NCBI RefSeq assembly: GCF_000739575.1
Contig: NZ_BBJO01000003.1
Coordinates: 62,001-126,000 of the forward strand
Reading direction: 5' to 3'
DNA: 64,000 nt
Source of the DNA: Halobellus rufus
GTDB taxonomy: Archaea > Halobacteriota > Halobacteria > Halobacteriales > Haloferacaceae
Part shown: one piece after another, positions 15,434 through 24,118 of the stretch
Position numbering within the stretch: the first letter of the stretch is position 1
Layout: each line of letters starts with the position of its first letter
Made by a program: the position numbers and the translations under genes
The notes under the pieces: generated by a model
The model's database searches: none
What the model saw: only the letters and a program-made list of their open reading frames with translations
What the model was told of the DNA's origin: nothing

Positions 15434-15573
15434 CACCGGCCGTCGCTTCTCACTCGGGGACCGTAGGTGTACTGCTTCTGGAAGCCGCGGACTGCGGGTT
15501 CGACGCTACCGTTCGTCCGCGTTCGCGCACAGACGGAACGGCTTCTTACGTGCGCGACCCTTTCGGGGAGTTG

Positions 15574-16230
15574 ATGACCGACGCCACCAGCGAGCGCGGG
15601 GATCGAGAGGCCGATCGACTGACCGTCTACTCGGATTACGTCTGTCCGTTCTGCTATCTCGGGCGACGGTCCCTCTCGGCGTATCAGGCCGAGCGCGAGG
15701 AGGCGCTCGAGATCGACTGGCGACCCTTCGACCTCCGCTCGGGGAAACGCAACCCCGACGGCACGATCGATCACGACGCCGACGACGGGAAGGACGACGC
15801 CTACTACGAGCAGGCCAAAGAGAACGTGCGGAAGCTCCGAGAGAAGTACGGGGCCGACGAGATGGACGTCGAACTCGCCACCGACGTCGACTCCCTGCCC
15901 GCACAGCTCGTCTCGGTGGCGGTCCGAGAGGAGTGCGACTACGAGACGTGGCTCGCGTTCGACGAGGGCGTCTTCGCGGCGCTGTGGCACGACGGGCGCG
16001 ACATCGGCGAGGAAGCGGTCCTCGTCGACGTCGCCGCCGACGCGGGTGTCGACGCCGACATCGTCCACGACGCGCTGACCGACGACGAGGCGCGAGCGAC
16101 CCTCCGCGACCAGTTCCGCGCGGCCCAACAGCGCGGAATCACCGGCGTTCCGACGTTCGTCTACGAGGGTCACGCCGCCCGCGGGGCCGTGCCGCCCGAA
16201 CAGCTCGAACGACTCGTCGAGAACGTCTGA
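15574..16230 (+). CDS. DsbA-family thiol oxidoreductase (FrnE-like)
   Basis: 218 residues. Thioredoxin-fold start L-T-V-Y-S-D-Y-V-C-P-F-C-Y-L-G with the redox motif CPFC at 24-27, a long helical insertion (residues 60-170), and the C-terminal cis-proline strand G-I-T-G-V-P-T-F-V-Y. This is the FrnE/DsbA type, cytosolic because no signal peptide is present. ATG 15574 is preferred to 15550, since the longer form adds eight unrelated residues. Convergent with the HxlR gene (12 bases). Confidence 0.85.
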   Translation: MTDATSERGDREADRLTVYSDYVCPFCYLGRRSLSAYQAEREEALEIDWRPFDLRSGKRNPDGTIDHDADDGKDDAYYEQAKENVRKLREKYGADEMDVELATDVDSLPAQLVSVAVREECDYETWLAFDEGVFAALWHDGRDIGEEAVLVDVAADAGVDADIVHDALTDDEARATLRDQFRAAQQRGITGVPTFVYEGHAARGAVPPEQLERLVENV

Positions 16231-16242
16231 ACCGCCGAGGAC

Positions 16243-16698
16243 CTACTCCGCTGGCTCGCTCTCGCGGGACGAATCCGAATCCGACGACCCGCCGTCGGCG
16301 GCGACCGCCGCCGGGTCCTCGCCCGTCGGCGTCGCGTGCAGCCACTCGTCGGCCCACGACTCGATCTCGTCGAACACCGGGCAGAGCGAGCGCCCCTTCG
16401 GCGTCAGCGAGTAGTACGTCGCCACTGGGGCGTCCTCCTCCAATCGCCGGTTGACGAACCCCAGTTCCTGGAGGTCGTCGAGGACGCGCGAGAGCGTCCG
16501 CGAGCTCGCGTCCGTCGACCGCTTGAGCTCGTTGAAGCGTTTCTCCCCGTCTTGGAGGTCGTGCAGGACGATGAGCCGCCACTGCGAGCCGATCTGTTCG
16601 AGCGAGTCGATCACCGAGCACGCCTCCTCGTCGTATTTGTCGTCGGATTTTGGGGACACGGACGTCACCTGGTGTCGTCTTGGTCCGGGAAGGTACAT
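16243..16698 (-). CDS. HxlR-family winged-helix regulator
   Basis: 151 residues. The HxlR pattern is present: C-S-V-I-D-S-L-E-Q-I-G-S-Q-W-R-L-I-V-L-H-D-L, then F-N-E-L-K-R, S-S-R-T-L-S-R-V-L-D-D-L as recognition helix, and Y-S-L-T-P-K-G-R-S-L after the wing. The cysteine in E-A-C-S-V-I is the position used for electrophile sensing in YodB-type HxlR proteins. Divergent from a dioxygenase/esterase pair with an inverted repeat between them. A GTG ten codons in (16668) is an alternative start. Confidence 0.85.
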   Translation of the reverse strand: MYLPGPRRHQVTSVSPKSDDKYDEEACSVIDSLEQIGSQWRLIVLHDLQDGEKRFNELKRSTDASSRTLSRVLDDLQELGFVNRRLEEDAPVATYYSLTPKGRSLCPVFDEIESWADEWLHATPTGEDPAAVAADGGSSDSDSSRESEPAE

Positions 16699-16717
16699 AT
16701 GGTTTCGGTTCTTTAGT

Positions 16718-16736
16718 AGGTATCAGAGAGATACCT
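16718..16736. promoter_or_regulatory. Operator candidate for HxlR regulator
   Basis: Inverted repeat AGGTATC-N5-GATACCT with perfect 7-base arms, centred in the 39 bases between the divergent HxlR and dioxygenase starts and ending one base before the latter ATG. A dimeric winged-helix protein bound here would block both genes. Confidence 0.65.
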
Positions 16737-16737
16737 G

Positions 16738-17748
16738 ATGCAATCGATGAGCACAACCGGGATTCACCACGTTTCGGCCGTCGCCGGCGACCCACGCGAG
16801 AACCTCCGCTTCTACACCGAGGTCCTCGGGCTTCGCCTCGTCAAGCGGACGGTCAACTTCGACGACACGACGACGTACCACCTCTACTACGGCGACGAGA
16901 CGGGATCGCCGGGGACCGCGCTCACGTTCTTCCCCTTCGAGGGGACGCGAGCGGGCCGCCCCGGTCGGGGACAGGCGGTCGCGACCGCGTTCGCCGTCCC
17001 TGCGGGCAGCCTCGACTACTGGGAAGATCGACTCGGCGAGTCGGAGGCGACCGTCCACGAGCGGCGGACTCGCTTCGACGCGGCCGTGCTTCCCTTCGAG
17101 GACCCGGACGGACAGCCGCTCGAACTCGTCGCGGCCGACGGCGACGACTCCCCGATCGAGCCGTGGACCGGCGGCCCCGTCCCCGCCGAGTACGGCATCC
17201 GCGGTTTCTTCGGCGTCACGCTGCACTCCGCCGAGCCCGACGCCACGGCGAACGTGCTCGACGTGCTCGGCTTCCAGCGGGTCGGCTCCGAGTCCGAACC
17301 CGACGACGGAGCCGAGCGCGTCCGCTACGCGGCGGCCGGAGACCACGCGACCGTCGTCGACGTCCTCCACCGCGGACCGCCGCGGGGTCGCCCCGGCGTC
17401 GGCACGGTCCACCACGTCGCGTTCCGCGCGGCCGACGAGGAGGAGCAACTGGCGTGGCGCGACCGCCTCTCCGACGCCGGGCAGTTCGTGACGCCGCAGA
17501 AGGACCGCCAGTACTTCCGCTCGATCTACTTCCGCGAACCCGGCGGGATCCTCTTCGAGATCGCGACCGACGGCCCCGGCTTCGACGTCGACGAGTCGGT
17601 CGACGAACTGGGTTCGGAGCTCAGGCTCCCCTCGTGGCTGGAGGACGACCGGGAGCGCATCGAGTCGGCGTTGCCGTCGCTGGACGGTGCAGTGGACGAC
17701 TCGACGGACGCGAAGGCGACCGCGGCCGACGGGGGAACTGGCGAATGA
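16738..17748 (+). CDS. Ring-cleaving dioxygenase of the glyoxalase superfamily (MhqO/MhqA-like)
   Basis: 336 residues with two vicinal-oxygen-chelate modules. First-module ligand region G-I-H-H-V-S-A near residue 10. Second-module H in G-T-V-H-H-V-A-F-R and E in G-I-L-F-E-I-A-T-D-G-P-G-F. The family includes Bacillus MhqA/MhqO, which open hydroquinone or catechol rings. The C-terminal 30 residues are an acidic, low-complexity tail. A second ATG at 16747 would skip three residues. The next gene overlaps its stop by four bases and is MhqD-like, the same pairing as in the Bacillus quinone-detoxification genes. Confidence 0.85.
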   Translation: MQSMSTTGIHHVSAVAGDPRENLRFYTEVLGLRLVKRTVNFDDTTTYHLYYGDETGSPGTALTFFPFEGTRAGRPGRGQAVATAFAVPAGSLDYWEDRLGESEATVHERRTRFDAAVLPFEDPDGQPLELVAADGDDSPIEPWTGGPVPAEYGIRGFFGVTLHSAEPDATANVLDVLGFQRVGSESEPDDGAERVRYAAAGDHATVVDVLHRGPPRGRPGVGTVHHVAFRAADEEEQLAWRDRLSDAGQFVTPQKDRQYFRSIYFREPGGILFEIATDGPGFDVDESVDELGSELRLPSWLEDDRERIESALPSLDGAVDDSTDAKATAADGGTGE

Positions 17749-18392
17749 GCCGATCGGATCCCCACGGCGACCAGCCGATCAGGACCGCGGGCGCGTCGCC
17801 GGAAGACGCCGACGCGGCGGTCGTCCTCGTCCACGGCCGGGGCGCACGCGCCGACGGAATGCTCCAGTTCGCGACCGAGTTCGGCCGCGACGGCGTCCAC
17901 TACGTCGCCCCGCAGGCCCAGCGCGGTACGTGGTACCCGAACCGCTTCGTCGCGCCGATCGAGCGGAACCAGCCACACCTCGACTCGGCGCTCGCGCACG
18001 TCGGCCGCGCGGTCGAGGAGGCGCGCTCGGGCGGGCTTCCGACCGAGAAACTCCTCCTCGTCGGGTTCTCTCAGGGGGCGTGTCTCGTCAGCGAGTTCGT
18101 CGCGCGCGACCCGAAGCGCTACGGGGGGCTCGTGCTCCTCTCGGGCGGGCTGATCGGCGAGGAGGGGACCGAGTTCGATCACGCGGGGGACGTCGACGGA
18201 ATGCCCTTCTTCCTCGGCGTCAGCGACGACGACCCGCACATTCCGGTGTCGCGCGCGGAGGAGACCGTCGAGGTCTTCGAGCGGCTGAACGCCGACGTGC
18301 GCTTCGACCGCTACAGCGGCCGGGGCCACGGGATCTTCGAGGAGGAGATCGCGTATCTCGACGAGTTGCTCGCGACGCTGGTCGACGCGTAG
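17745..18392 (+). CDS. Phospholipase/carboxylesterase-family hydrolase (MhqD-like)
   Basis: 215 residues, alpha/beta hydrolase. Catalytic triad visible: S109 in V-G-F-S-Q-G-A, D163 in S-D-D-D-P-H-I-P and H195 in G-R-G-H-G-I-F. The oxyanion region V-L-V-H-G-R-G-A-R-A-D-G is at 27-38. Start ATG overlaps the dioxygenase stop (ATGA), so translation is coupled. In Bacillus the MhqD esterase is induced with MhqO by quinones; the same role is inferred here. Confidence 0.87.
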   Translation: MSRSDPHGDQPIRTAGASPEDADAAVVLVHGRGARADGMLQFATEFGRDGVHYVAPQAQRGTWYPNRFVAPIERNQPHLDSALAHVGRAVEEARSGGLPTEKLLLVGFSQGACLVSEFVARDPKRYGGLVLLSGGLIGEEGTEFDHAGDVDGMPFFLGVSDDDPHIPVSRAEETVEVFERLNADVRFDRYSGRGHGIFEEEIAYLDELLATLVDA

Positions 18393-18458
18393 CCCGGCGC
18401 TATCTCCGCGAGGGTCGCCTTCGGAACCTCTTTGGGTCGCTCATCCGTTGGGACCGGT

Positions 18459-19349
18459 ATGAGCGACGGACCACTCGACGAGGAGACCCTGGAGAAGTAC
18501 CGGGAGGCCGGATCGGTGCTCCGGCAGGTGCTGGATGAAGCCGCAGAGAAGGTCGAACCCGGCGTCACGCAGTTGGAAGTCGCCGAGTTCGCCGAGTCCC
18601 GAATCCGCGAACTCGCCGACGGCTGCGCCTTCCCCGCGAACATCAGCGTCGACGAGGAAGCGTCGCACGCATCGCCCGGACGCGACGACGACACCGAGTT
18701 CGGCGAGGAGATGGTCTGTCTGGACTGCGGCGTCCACGTCGACGGCTACATCGCCGACGCCGCGGTGACCGTCGACCTCTCCGGGAACCCGGAACTCGTC
18801 GAGGCCGCCGAGGAGGCGCTCGACGCCGCGCTCGAAGCGGTCGGGCCGGGCGTCCAGAGCGGGACGGTCGGCGCGGAGATCGAGGACGTCATCCGCGGCT
18901 ACGGCTACACGCCCGTCCTGAACCTCTCGGGGCACGGCGTCGCTCGGTGGGACGCCCACACCGGGCCGACGATCCCCAACCGCGGCACCGAGCGCGGCGT
19001 CGAACTCGAAGTCGGCGACGTCGTCGCCATCGAGCCGTTCGCGACGACCGGTAGCGGGAAGGTGACCGAGGGGTCGAAAGAGGAGATCTACAGCCTCGAA
19101 CGCGACCGCTCGGTGCGGGACCGCTCGGCGCGGAAGGTGCTCGAACAGGTGAAAGACGAGTACCGGACACTGCCGTTCGCGACCCGCTGGCTCGACAGCC
19201 CGCGCGCGGAGATGGCCGTCACGCGGCTGAAACAGCAGGGCGTCCTCCACGGCTATCCGGTGTTGAAGGAGGACGACGGCGAACTGGTCAGCCAGGCGGA
19301 GCACACCGTCGTCGTCACCGAGGACGGCTGTGAGATCCTGACCGCGTGA
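18459..19349 (+). CDS. map: Methionine aminopeptidase, type II
   Basis: 296-residue cytosolic enzyme that removes the initiator methionine from new proteins. Fold motifs include L-D-C-G-V-H-V-D-G-Y-I-A-D-A-A-V-T-V-D with two metal aspartates, G-H-G-V-A-R-W-D-A-H with the metal histidine, V-V-A-I-E-P-F and Q-A-E-H-T-V-V-V with the two metal glutamates. The 60-residue helical insertion (about 205-265) is the type II hallmark. ATG 18459 begins MSDGPLDEETLEKY; the longer in-frame start at 18432 adds nine residues. Its stop overlaps the next start by four bases. Confidence 0.95.
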   Translation: MSDGPLDEETLEKYREAGSVLRQVLDEAAEKVEPGVTQLEVAEFAESRIRELADGCAFPANISVDEEASHASPGRDDDTEFGEEMVCLDCGVHVDGYIADAAVTVDLSGNPELVEAAEEALDAALEAVGPGVQSGTVGAEIEDVIRGYGYTPVLNLSGHGVARWDAHTGPTIPNRGTERGVELEVGDVVAIEPFATTGSGKVTEGSKEEIYSLERDRSVRDRSARKVLEQVKDEYRTLPFATRWLDSPRAEMAVTRLKQQGVLHGYPVLKEDDGELVSQAEHTVVVTEDGCEILTA

Positions 19350-19951
19350 GCGAGCCACCGATGGACCAAGTCTTCGCCCCGTGGCGGATCGAGTGGGTCG
19401 AGCGCGACCCCGAGGAGAAGAACGTCGACGGCTGTCCGTTCTGCGTCCTCCCCGAGCGCGAGGCGGACCGCGAAAACCGGATCGTCGCCCGCAGCGAGCA
19501 CGCGTTCGTGATCCTGAACAACTACCCGTACAACCCGGGACACGTGATGATCATCCCCTACCGCCACACCGGCGAGTGGGGCGACCTCACGAGCGAGGAA
19601 CTGCTCGATCACGCCCAACTGAAAGTCGCCGCGATCGACGCCCTCGACGCGGCGCTGAACCCCGACGGCGTCAACGCCGGCGAGAACCTCGGCGGCAGCG
19701 CCGCGGGCGGATCGATCGACGCGCACGTCCACACCCACCTCGTGCCGCGGTGGGGCGGCGACACGAACTTCATGCCCGTCATCGGCGACACGAAGGTCAT
19801 CGTCGAAGCCCTCGACGACACCTACGACCGCCTGCACGAGGCGTTCGCGTCGCTGCCGGCGGCGACTGGCGACGGCCAAGCCGGCGACGAGCGCGACGAT
19901 GTCGACTCCGACGGGCCGACGCGCGCCGTCAGGCTCGACCTCGACGACTGA
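19346..19951 (+). CDS. HIT-family nucleotide hydrolase/transferase
   Basis: 201 residues. Histidine triad H127-V-H-T-H-L-V-P-R (H127, H129, H131) and an N-terminal C30-P-F-C33 pair with zinc-binding appearance. The central N-Y-P-Y-N-P-G-H-V-M-I-I-P-Y block resembles diadenosine-tetraphosphate phosphorylase-like HIT proteins. Starts at GTG 19346 overlapping the map stop (GTGA); an internal ATG at 19361 is an alternative. The last 40 residues are acidic and variable. Confidence 0.87.
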   Translation: MSEPPMDQVFAPWRIEWVERDPEEKNVDGCPFCVLPEREADRENRIVARSEHAFVILNNYPYNPGHVMIIPYRHTGEWGDLTSEELLDHAQLKVAAIDALDAALNPDGVNAGENLGGSAAGGSIDAHVHTHLVPRWGGDTNFMPVIGDTKVIVEALDDTYDRLHEAFASLPAATGDGQAGDERDDVDSDGPTRAVRLDLDD

Positions 19952-20412
19952 GCCGGATTCGCTCCTGATTCTAACTCACCCGCGTGTTTATGTACGATCA
20001 CGCGGCCAGACGGCCCGTGAGCTAAGCACAGCCCCGCACCGTTCCGCGGTTGTTCGGCACGTCGGCGCGGGCACAACAGCGGCGACGATAGGACGGGGAC
20101 GTCGTCGACGGCGGGTGCCGACTGTTCGCCACTACTCAGCCTCGGCTCTACAACAACGGACGACTTTCGGCAAACGATGGCTGCCGACGAAGCGACAGGG
20201 TGGGAATGGAAGGGGCCGCGCTCTCGGCGAAGGCGCGCGACGAAAGCACCGCAGCGAACGGAGTGAGCGAGGAGCGCAGCGAGCGCACCGAGTCGAGAGC
20301 GCGGGGGCTTCCGAGGACTTCCCAGCCTCTATGTCAAGAGCGGTAGGTTCGTCAACGAACGATTCGCACAGCGACCGAAGCGACTTAGCGCCCCCGCGAG
20401 TACGCTTCGACG
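19952..20412. other. Long intergenic region with a palindromic element
   Basis: 461 bases without a gene I can support. The left half shows no clear RNA gene: I looked for tRNA, SRP RNA and RNase P RNA signatures and found none. The right half contains a 132-bp inverted-repeat element. Confidence 0.6.
20197..20328. repeat. Palindromic repeat element
   Basis: Outer arms AGGGTGGGAA/TTCCCAGCCT match at 9 of 10 positions. Inner arms CCGCGCTCTCG (20216-20226) and CGAGAGCGCGG (20294-20304) match perfectly over 11 bp. The interior is rich in GAGCGNAGCGAG-like motifs. From memory, elements of this kind are dispersed between genes in many haloarchaeal genomes, which a genome search can test. No open frame. 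Confidence 0.5.
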
Positions 20413-21431
20413 ATGAGCGACGACCGGAGACGAACCGTCCGCCGCGTGGGGCTCGTGATCCTCGCGGTCAACCTCGCGCTCGCGCTCGCGAAGGGCGGCG
20501 TCTGGGGCGTCACCGGCAGCCTCGCGATCGGCTCCGAAGCGGTCAACAGCCTCGCCGACAGCGTCTACAGCCTCGTCGTCGTCGCCGGCCTGTACCTGAC
20601 GACCCAGCCGCCGGACTTCGAGCACCCGCACGGCCACGAGCGGATCGAGCCGTTCGTCTCCCTGTTCGTCGCCCTCGGCGTCTTCGCCGCCGGAGCGGCG
20701 GTGCTGTGGAACGCCACGACGTCGGTCCTGAACGGCACCTACGGCGTCGAAGCCGGAGCCGCCGGCGTCGCCGTGCTGCTCGGAACCGCGGGCGCGAAGT
20801 ACGGGCTGTATCGCTACTGCCTCCGCGTCGGCGAGGAGCGGCACTCGCCCGCCGTCGTCGCGGCCGCGCTCGACAACCGAAACGACATCCTCACCGCGGG
20901 CGCGGCGCTCGTCGGCGTCGTCGGGGCGTCGGCCGGCGCACCGGTACTCGACCCCATCGCCGCGGGCGTCGTCTCGCTCGGCATCTTCTACACCGGATAC
21001 GAGATCGTCCGCGACAACGTGAACTACCTCTCGGGGCGGCCCCGCCGGAGGAACTCCGCCGCGAGATCCTCGAACGTGCGCTCGAACACCCGGAGGTCCG
21101 CGGCGCGCACGACGTCGTCGCCCACTACGTCGGGCCGGAGGTCGACGTGAGTCTCCACATCGAAGTCGAGGGCGATATGACGCTGTTCGAGGCCCACGAC
21201 ATCGAGTCGGCCGTGGTTCAATCCATCCGGTCGATGCCGGAGGTCGACGACGTGTTCGTCCACGTCGACCCGAAGGAACTCGGCGAGTGGAAGGAGAACG
21301 CCGAGGCCAAACGCCTCATCGGGACCGCCATCGCCCGGGAGCGCGGCGAGGGCTCGAGGGGCCGGCGACCGGGCGGTGAACGCCCCCGCGGCAACGACAG
21401 CGCGAGTGGCGACGACGGCGACGAGGGCTGA
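20413..21431 (+). pseudogene. Cation diffusion facilitator (CDF) transporter, frameshifted
   Basis: The first 210 residues are a CDF membrane domain: six hydrophobic helices, G-S-L-A-I-G-S-E-A-V-N-S-L-A-D-S in helix 2 and H-P-H-G-H-E-R before helix 3. After N-Y-L-S-G (about 21042) the frame turns to arginine-rich nonsense. The CDF cytoplasmic domain continues in the next frame (E-E-L-R-R-E-I-L-E-R-A-L, then D-D-V-F-V-H-V-D-P) to a stop at 21431. Restoring one G in the run TCGGGGCGG (21038-21045) would rejoin the frames. Either a recent mutation or a sequence error; the protein would export Zn, Mn or Fe if intact. Confidence 0.85.
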
Positions 21432-21458
21432 GGCGCCGGCGACGGAGAAGCGAAGCGA

Positions 21459-22712
21459 TCAGACCGGTTCGCCGAACGCGTAGACCGTCTGGTGGCTCGT
21501 GATCTCGACGTCGAAGACGTCCCCGGGTTCGATACCACGCTCGTCCGCGTTCCGCACGATGACCTGTCGATAGGCCTCGTCGCGGCACTTCATCGAGTCG
21601 CCGGTCCCTTCGCGGACCGCCATCACCCGACGCGTCTCGCCGATCATCGACTCGTAGGCCTCGGCGACGACCTCGCGCTTCAGTTCCGACATCGCCTTCG
21701 AGCGCTCCTTCTTGACCGTCCCGCCGAGACCCTTCATCTCGGCGGCGTCGGTGCCGGGCCGCTTCGAGAAGCGGGTGACGTTCACCTTCTCGGGGCGCAC
21801 CTCGCGGAACAGCGCCATGCTCTGGGCGTGGTCCGCCTCTGTCTCCGTCGGGAAGCCGACGATGAAGTCCGTCGAGAGCGTCCAGTAGTCCAACTTCTCG
21901 TCGAACGTCTCGACGATCTCGACGAACTGCTCGACGCGGTGCTGTCGCCGCATGTCTTCAAGCACCGTGTCGGATCCCGACTGGACCGGCAGGTGAATGA
22001 AGTTGTACAGTTCGTCGTGGCGGTCGAAGACGTCGGCGAGTTCCTCGCGAATCCCGTGGATCCCGCCGGGGTTCGCCATCCCCACGCGGACGCGGAAGTC
22101 GCCGTCGATCTCCGAACAGATCCGATCGAGGAGTTCCGGGAGCTCGCGCTCGCCGGTGTCCCAGCCGTAGACGCCGGTGTCCTGTCCGGTGATTCGGAGT
22201 TCCTTCGCGCCCGCGTGGACGAGCGCGCGTGCCTTCTCGACGTTCTCCTCGACGGGCGGGGAGTCGACGCGGCCGGTCGCGAACTTCGTGATGCAGTACG
22301 AGCAGTTCGACAGGCAGCCCCGAGCGATGGGGAGGATGCCGACGACGCCGTCGAGGACCGGTTCGGTCCCCGGACCGGGCGTCGGACACTCGCCGTTCGT
22401 GACCGCCGCGGGGACGTCGTCCCAGTGGAGGATCTGCGCGTCGACGCCCTCCTCGCGGAACTCCTCGCCCTGCGCGAGCGCCATACAACCCGTGATGATG
22501 AGGTCTGCCGTCTCCGACTCCAGTTCTTTGGCCCGACGGAGCATATTGCGCTCCGTCTTCTCGACCACCGTGCAGGTGTTCATGATGGCGACGTCGGCCG
22601 CCTCCGGACCGTCGACGGGGTAGTGGCCGGCATCGCGGAGCGCGCTCTCGATCTGCCGGCTCTCGCCGCGGTTGGAGGTGCAACCGTACGTCTCGATGTG
22701 GTATCGGGCCAT
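21459..22712 (-). CDS. tRNA t6A37 methylthiotransferase (archaeal e-MtaB/CDKAL1 type)
   Basis: Radical-SAM enzyme that adds a methylthio group to t6A at tRNA position 37. 417 residues. The N-terminal MTTase domain holds the first cluster with C11, C47 and C76. The radical SAM core has C133-x3-C137-x2-C140 (G-C-L-S-N-C-S-Y-C). A TRAM domain ends the protein (about 355-417). Y-H-I-E-T-Y-G-C-T-S-N at the start is the archaeal/eukaryotic form. The t6A-precursor enzyme Sua5 is also in this window (58046). Confidence 0.93.
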   Translation of the reverse strand: MARYHIETYGCTSNRGESRQIESALRDAGHYPVDGPEAADVAIMNTCTVVEKTERNMLRRAKELESETADLIITGCMALAQGEEFREEGVDAQILHWDDVPAAVTNGECPTPGPGTEPVLDGVVGILPIARGCLSNCSYCITKFATGRVDSPPVEENVEKARALVHAGAKELRITGQDTGVYGWDTGERELPELLDRICSEIDGDFRVRVGMANPGGIHGIREELADVFDRHDELYNFIHLPVQSGSDTVLEDMRRQHRVEQFVEIVETFDEKLDYWTLSTDFIVGFPTETEADHAQSMALFREVRPEKVNVTRFSKRPGTDAAEMKGLGGTVKKERSKAMSELKREVVAEAYESMIGETRRVMAVREGTGDSMKCRDEAYRQVIVRNADERGIEPGDVFDVEITSHQTVYAFGEPV

Positions 22713-22873
22713 TCAGTCGATACAGCATATCCGACCCGCGGGCAAAAGCGCGACGGTTCGGAGGGAGTACGAATGCCAACACGGGAGCGAGCGACCGATA
22801 CGGTGCAACTCCCCCGCCAGAACCGTCCGTGACGCTTCCGCTTCGAGGTGCAGAGGTACTCATGTGCGAGCTA

Positions 22874-22887
22874 TTAGGTACGCCTAA
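22874..22887. promoter_or_regulatory. DtxR-type iron box, distal
   Basis: TTAGG-TACG-CCTAA, arms of five bases, 41 bases upstream of the iron lipoprotein start. Exactly 36 bases separate its first base from that of the proximal box. Confidence 0.6.
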
Positions 22888-22909
22888 AAATGAGAAGTCA
22901 TTTGTATTC

Positions 22910-22923
22910 TTAGGCTAGCCTAA
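22910..22923. promoter_or_regulatory. DtxR-type iron box, proximal
   Basis: TTAGGCTAGCCTAA, a perfect 14-base palindrome four bases before the start codon. It matches the core of DtxR/IdeR boxes, and iron-dependent regulators of this family act in haloarchaea. With the distal box it brackets the likely TATA region (CATTTGTAT, about 22899-22907). Confidence 0.7.
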
Positions 22924-22927
22924 AATT

Positions 22928-24118
22928 ATGGGCGATAACCTGAAACGGAACGTGACCCCGACGCGGCGCGAGTACGTGAAATACGGCGGCGCAGTCGTCG
23001 GTGGGGGGCTCCTCACCGGCTGTATCGGTGGCTCGGGAACGGATACGGCGTCGACCGAAACCGACGCCCCCGCTGCGGAGACCGATCAACCGGAAACGGG
23101 CGACCAGTCCTACACCGTCTCGATGGAACCAGTCGGAGACGTGACCTTCGAGTCGGTACCAGAGCGGTGGATCGCGTACGATGGCGGCTACGCCGATATG
23201 GGCGTCGCGCTCGGAAAGGCCGACGGGATGACGGGCATCGGCGGAGCCGACCGCTACTACACGTACGTCTACGATGAACTGCCGGGAGTGAGCGTGGACC
23301 GGGAGCGGATCGAGGCGAATCCCGAGGTGCGAGCCAAAGAGCAGTTCTACGAACTCGACAACGACGTCCACCTGTATGACCCGAATATGCTCATCAACTG
23401 GTTCGATTGGGACCGATCCGACGTGGAGGCGATCACCGACAACGTCGCCCCGTTCGTGGGCAACCTGATCTTCCGCCGATCCGATGGATGGCACGACTAC
23501 CGATACTACACCCTCTATGAGGCCTTCGAGAAAGTATCGGAGGTGTTCCAAGAGCGGGAGCGCTACGAGGCGTTCAAGCGACTCCACGACGATTTCATCG
23601 CAGAAATCCAGCGACAACTCCCACCGGCCGATGAGCGACCGAACGTGTTCCTCACCTACGAGGGAACCACCGAACCAGAGACGTTCTCACCGTACCGACT
23701 CAACGACAAGGGCACGAGCAAGAAGCAGTGGCGCGACCTCGGCGTCACCGACGCACTGGCGGGGACGGACATCGAGAACCTCAGTACCACGAACCGTGGC
23801 GAACTCGACTACGAGAACCTGCTGGAAGTCGATCCGGACGTGATTCTCGTTCGCGGACACGAGCGGAAGTCCGCGGCCGAGTTCCGCGAGACGGTGCTCG
23901 CGTATATGCGGGACCACCCGGTCGGCGGCGAACTGACCGCCGTGAACGACGGGCGCGTCTACCGCGGTGGCTACCTTAATCAGGGACCGATTCACAACCT
24001 GTTCCTGACCGAACGGGCGGCGAAGCAGCTCTATCCCGACGTGTTCGGTCCGGTGACCGGCGATGCTGAGCTGTTCGACCGCCAGCAGGTCGCAGATATC
24101 GTCGCCGGAGGTGTTTGA
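22928..24118 (+). CDS. Iron-type ABC transporter substrate-binding lipoprotein
   Basis: 396 residues. Twin-arginine-like signal (T-R-R-E-Y-V-K) leads to lipobox L-L-T-G-C with C32. The mature part looks like a type III (siderophore/heme/cobalamin-class) binding protein: V-T-F-E-S-V-P-E-R-W near the start, D-P-D-V-I-L-V-R-G-H-E in the C-terminal lobe, and a long linking helix. Two DtxR-type boxes upstream indicate iron repression, so an iron chelate or siderophore is the likely ligand. No permease or ATPase gene is adjacent. Confidence 0.82.
   Translation: MGDNLKRNVTPTRREYVKYGGAVVGGGLLTGCIGGSGTDTASTETDAPAAETDQPETGDQSYTVSMEPVGDVTFESVPERWIAYDGGYADMGVALGKADGMTGIGGADRYYTYVYDELPGVSVDRERIEANPEVRAKEQFYELDNDVHLYDPNMLINWFDWDRSDVEAITDNVAPFVGNLIFRRSDGWHDYRYYTLYEAFEKVSEVFQERERYEAFKRLHDDFIAEIQRQLPPADERPNVFLTYEGTTEPETFSPYRLNDKGTSKKQWRDLGVTDALAGTDIENLSTTNRGELDYENLLEVDPDVILVRGHERKSAAEFRETVLAYMRDHPVGGELTAVNDGRVYRGGYLNQGPIHNLFLTERAAKQLYPDVFGPVTGDAELFDRQQVADIVAGGV

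Noticed and set aside
16650-18392. One fused 580-residue protein
   Set aside because: The real dioxygenase runs in another frame over most of this range. Only the part from ATG 17745 (the esterase) is protein-like.
19952-20412. Candidate stable RNA (SRP or RNase P RNA)
   Set aside because: Neither the SRP domain IV loop nor the conserved RNase P core sequences could be found; only the palindromic element stands out.
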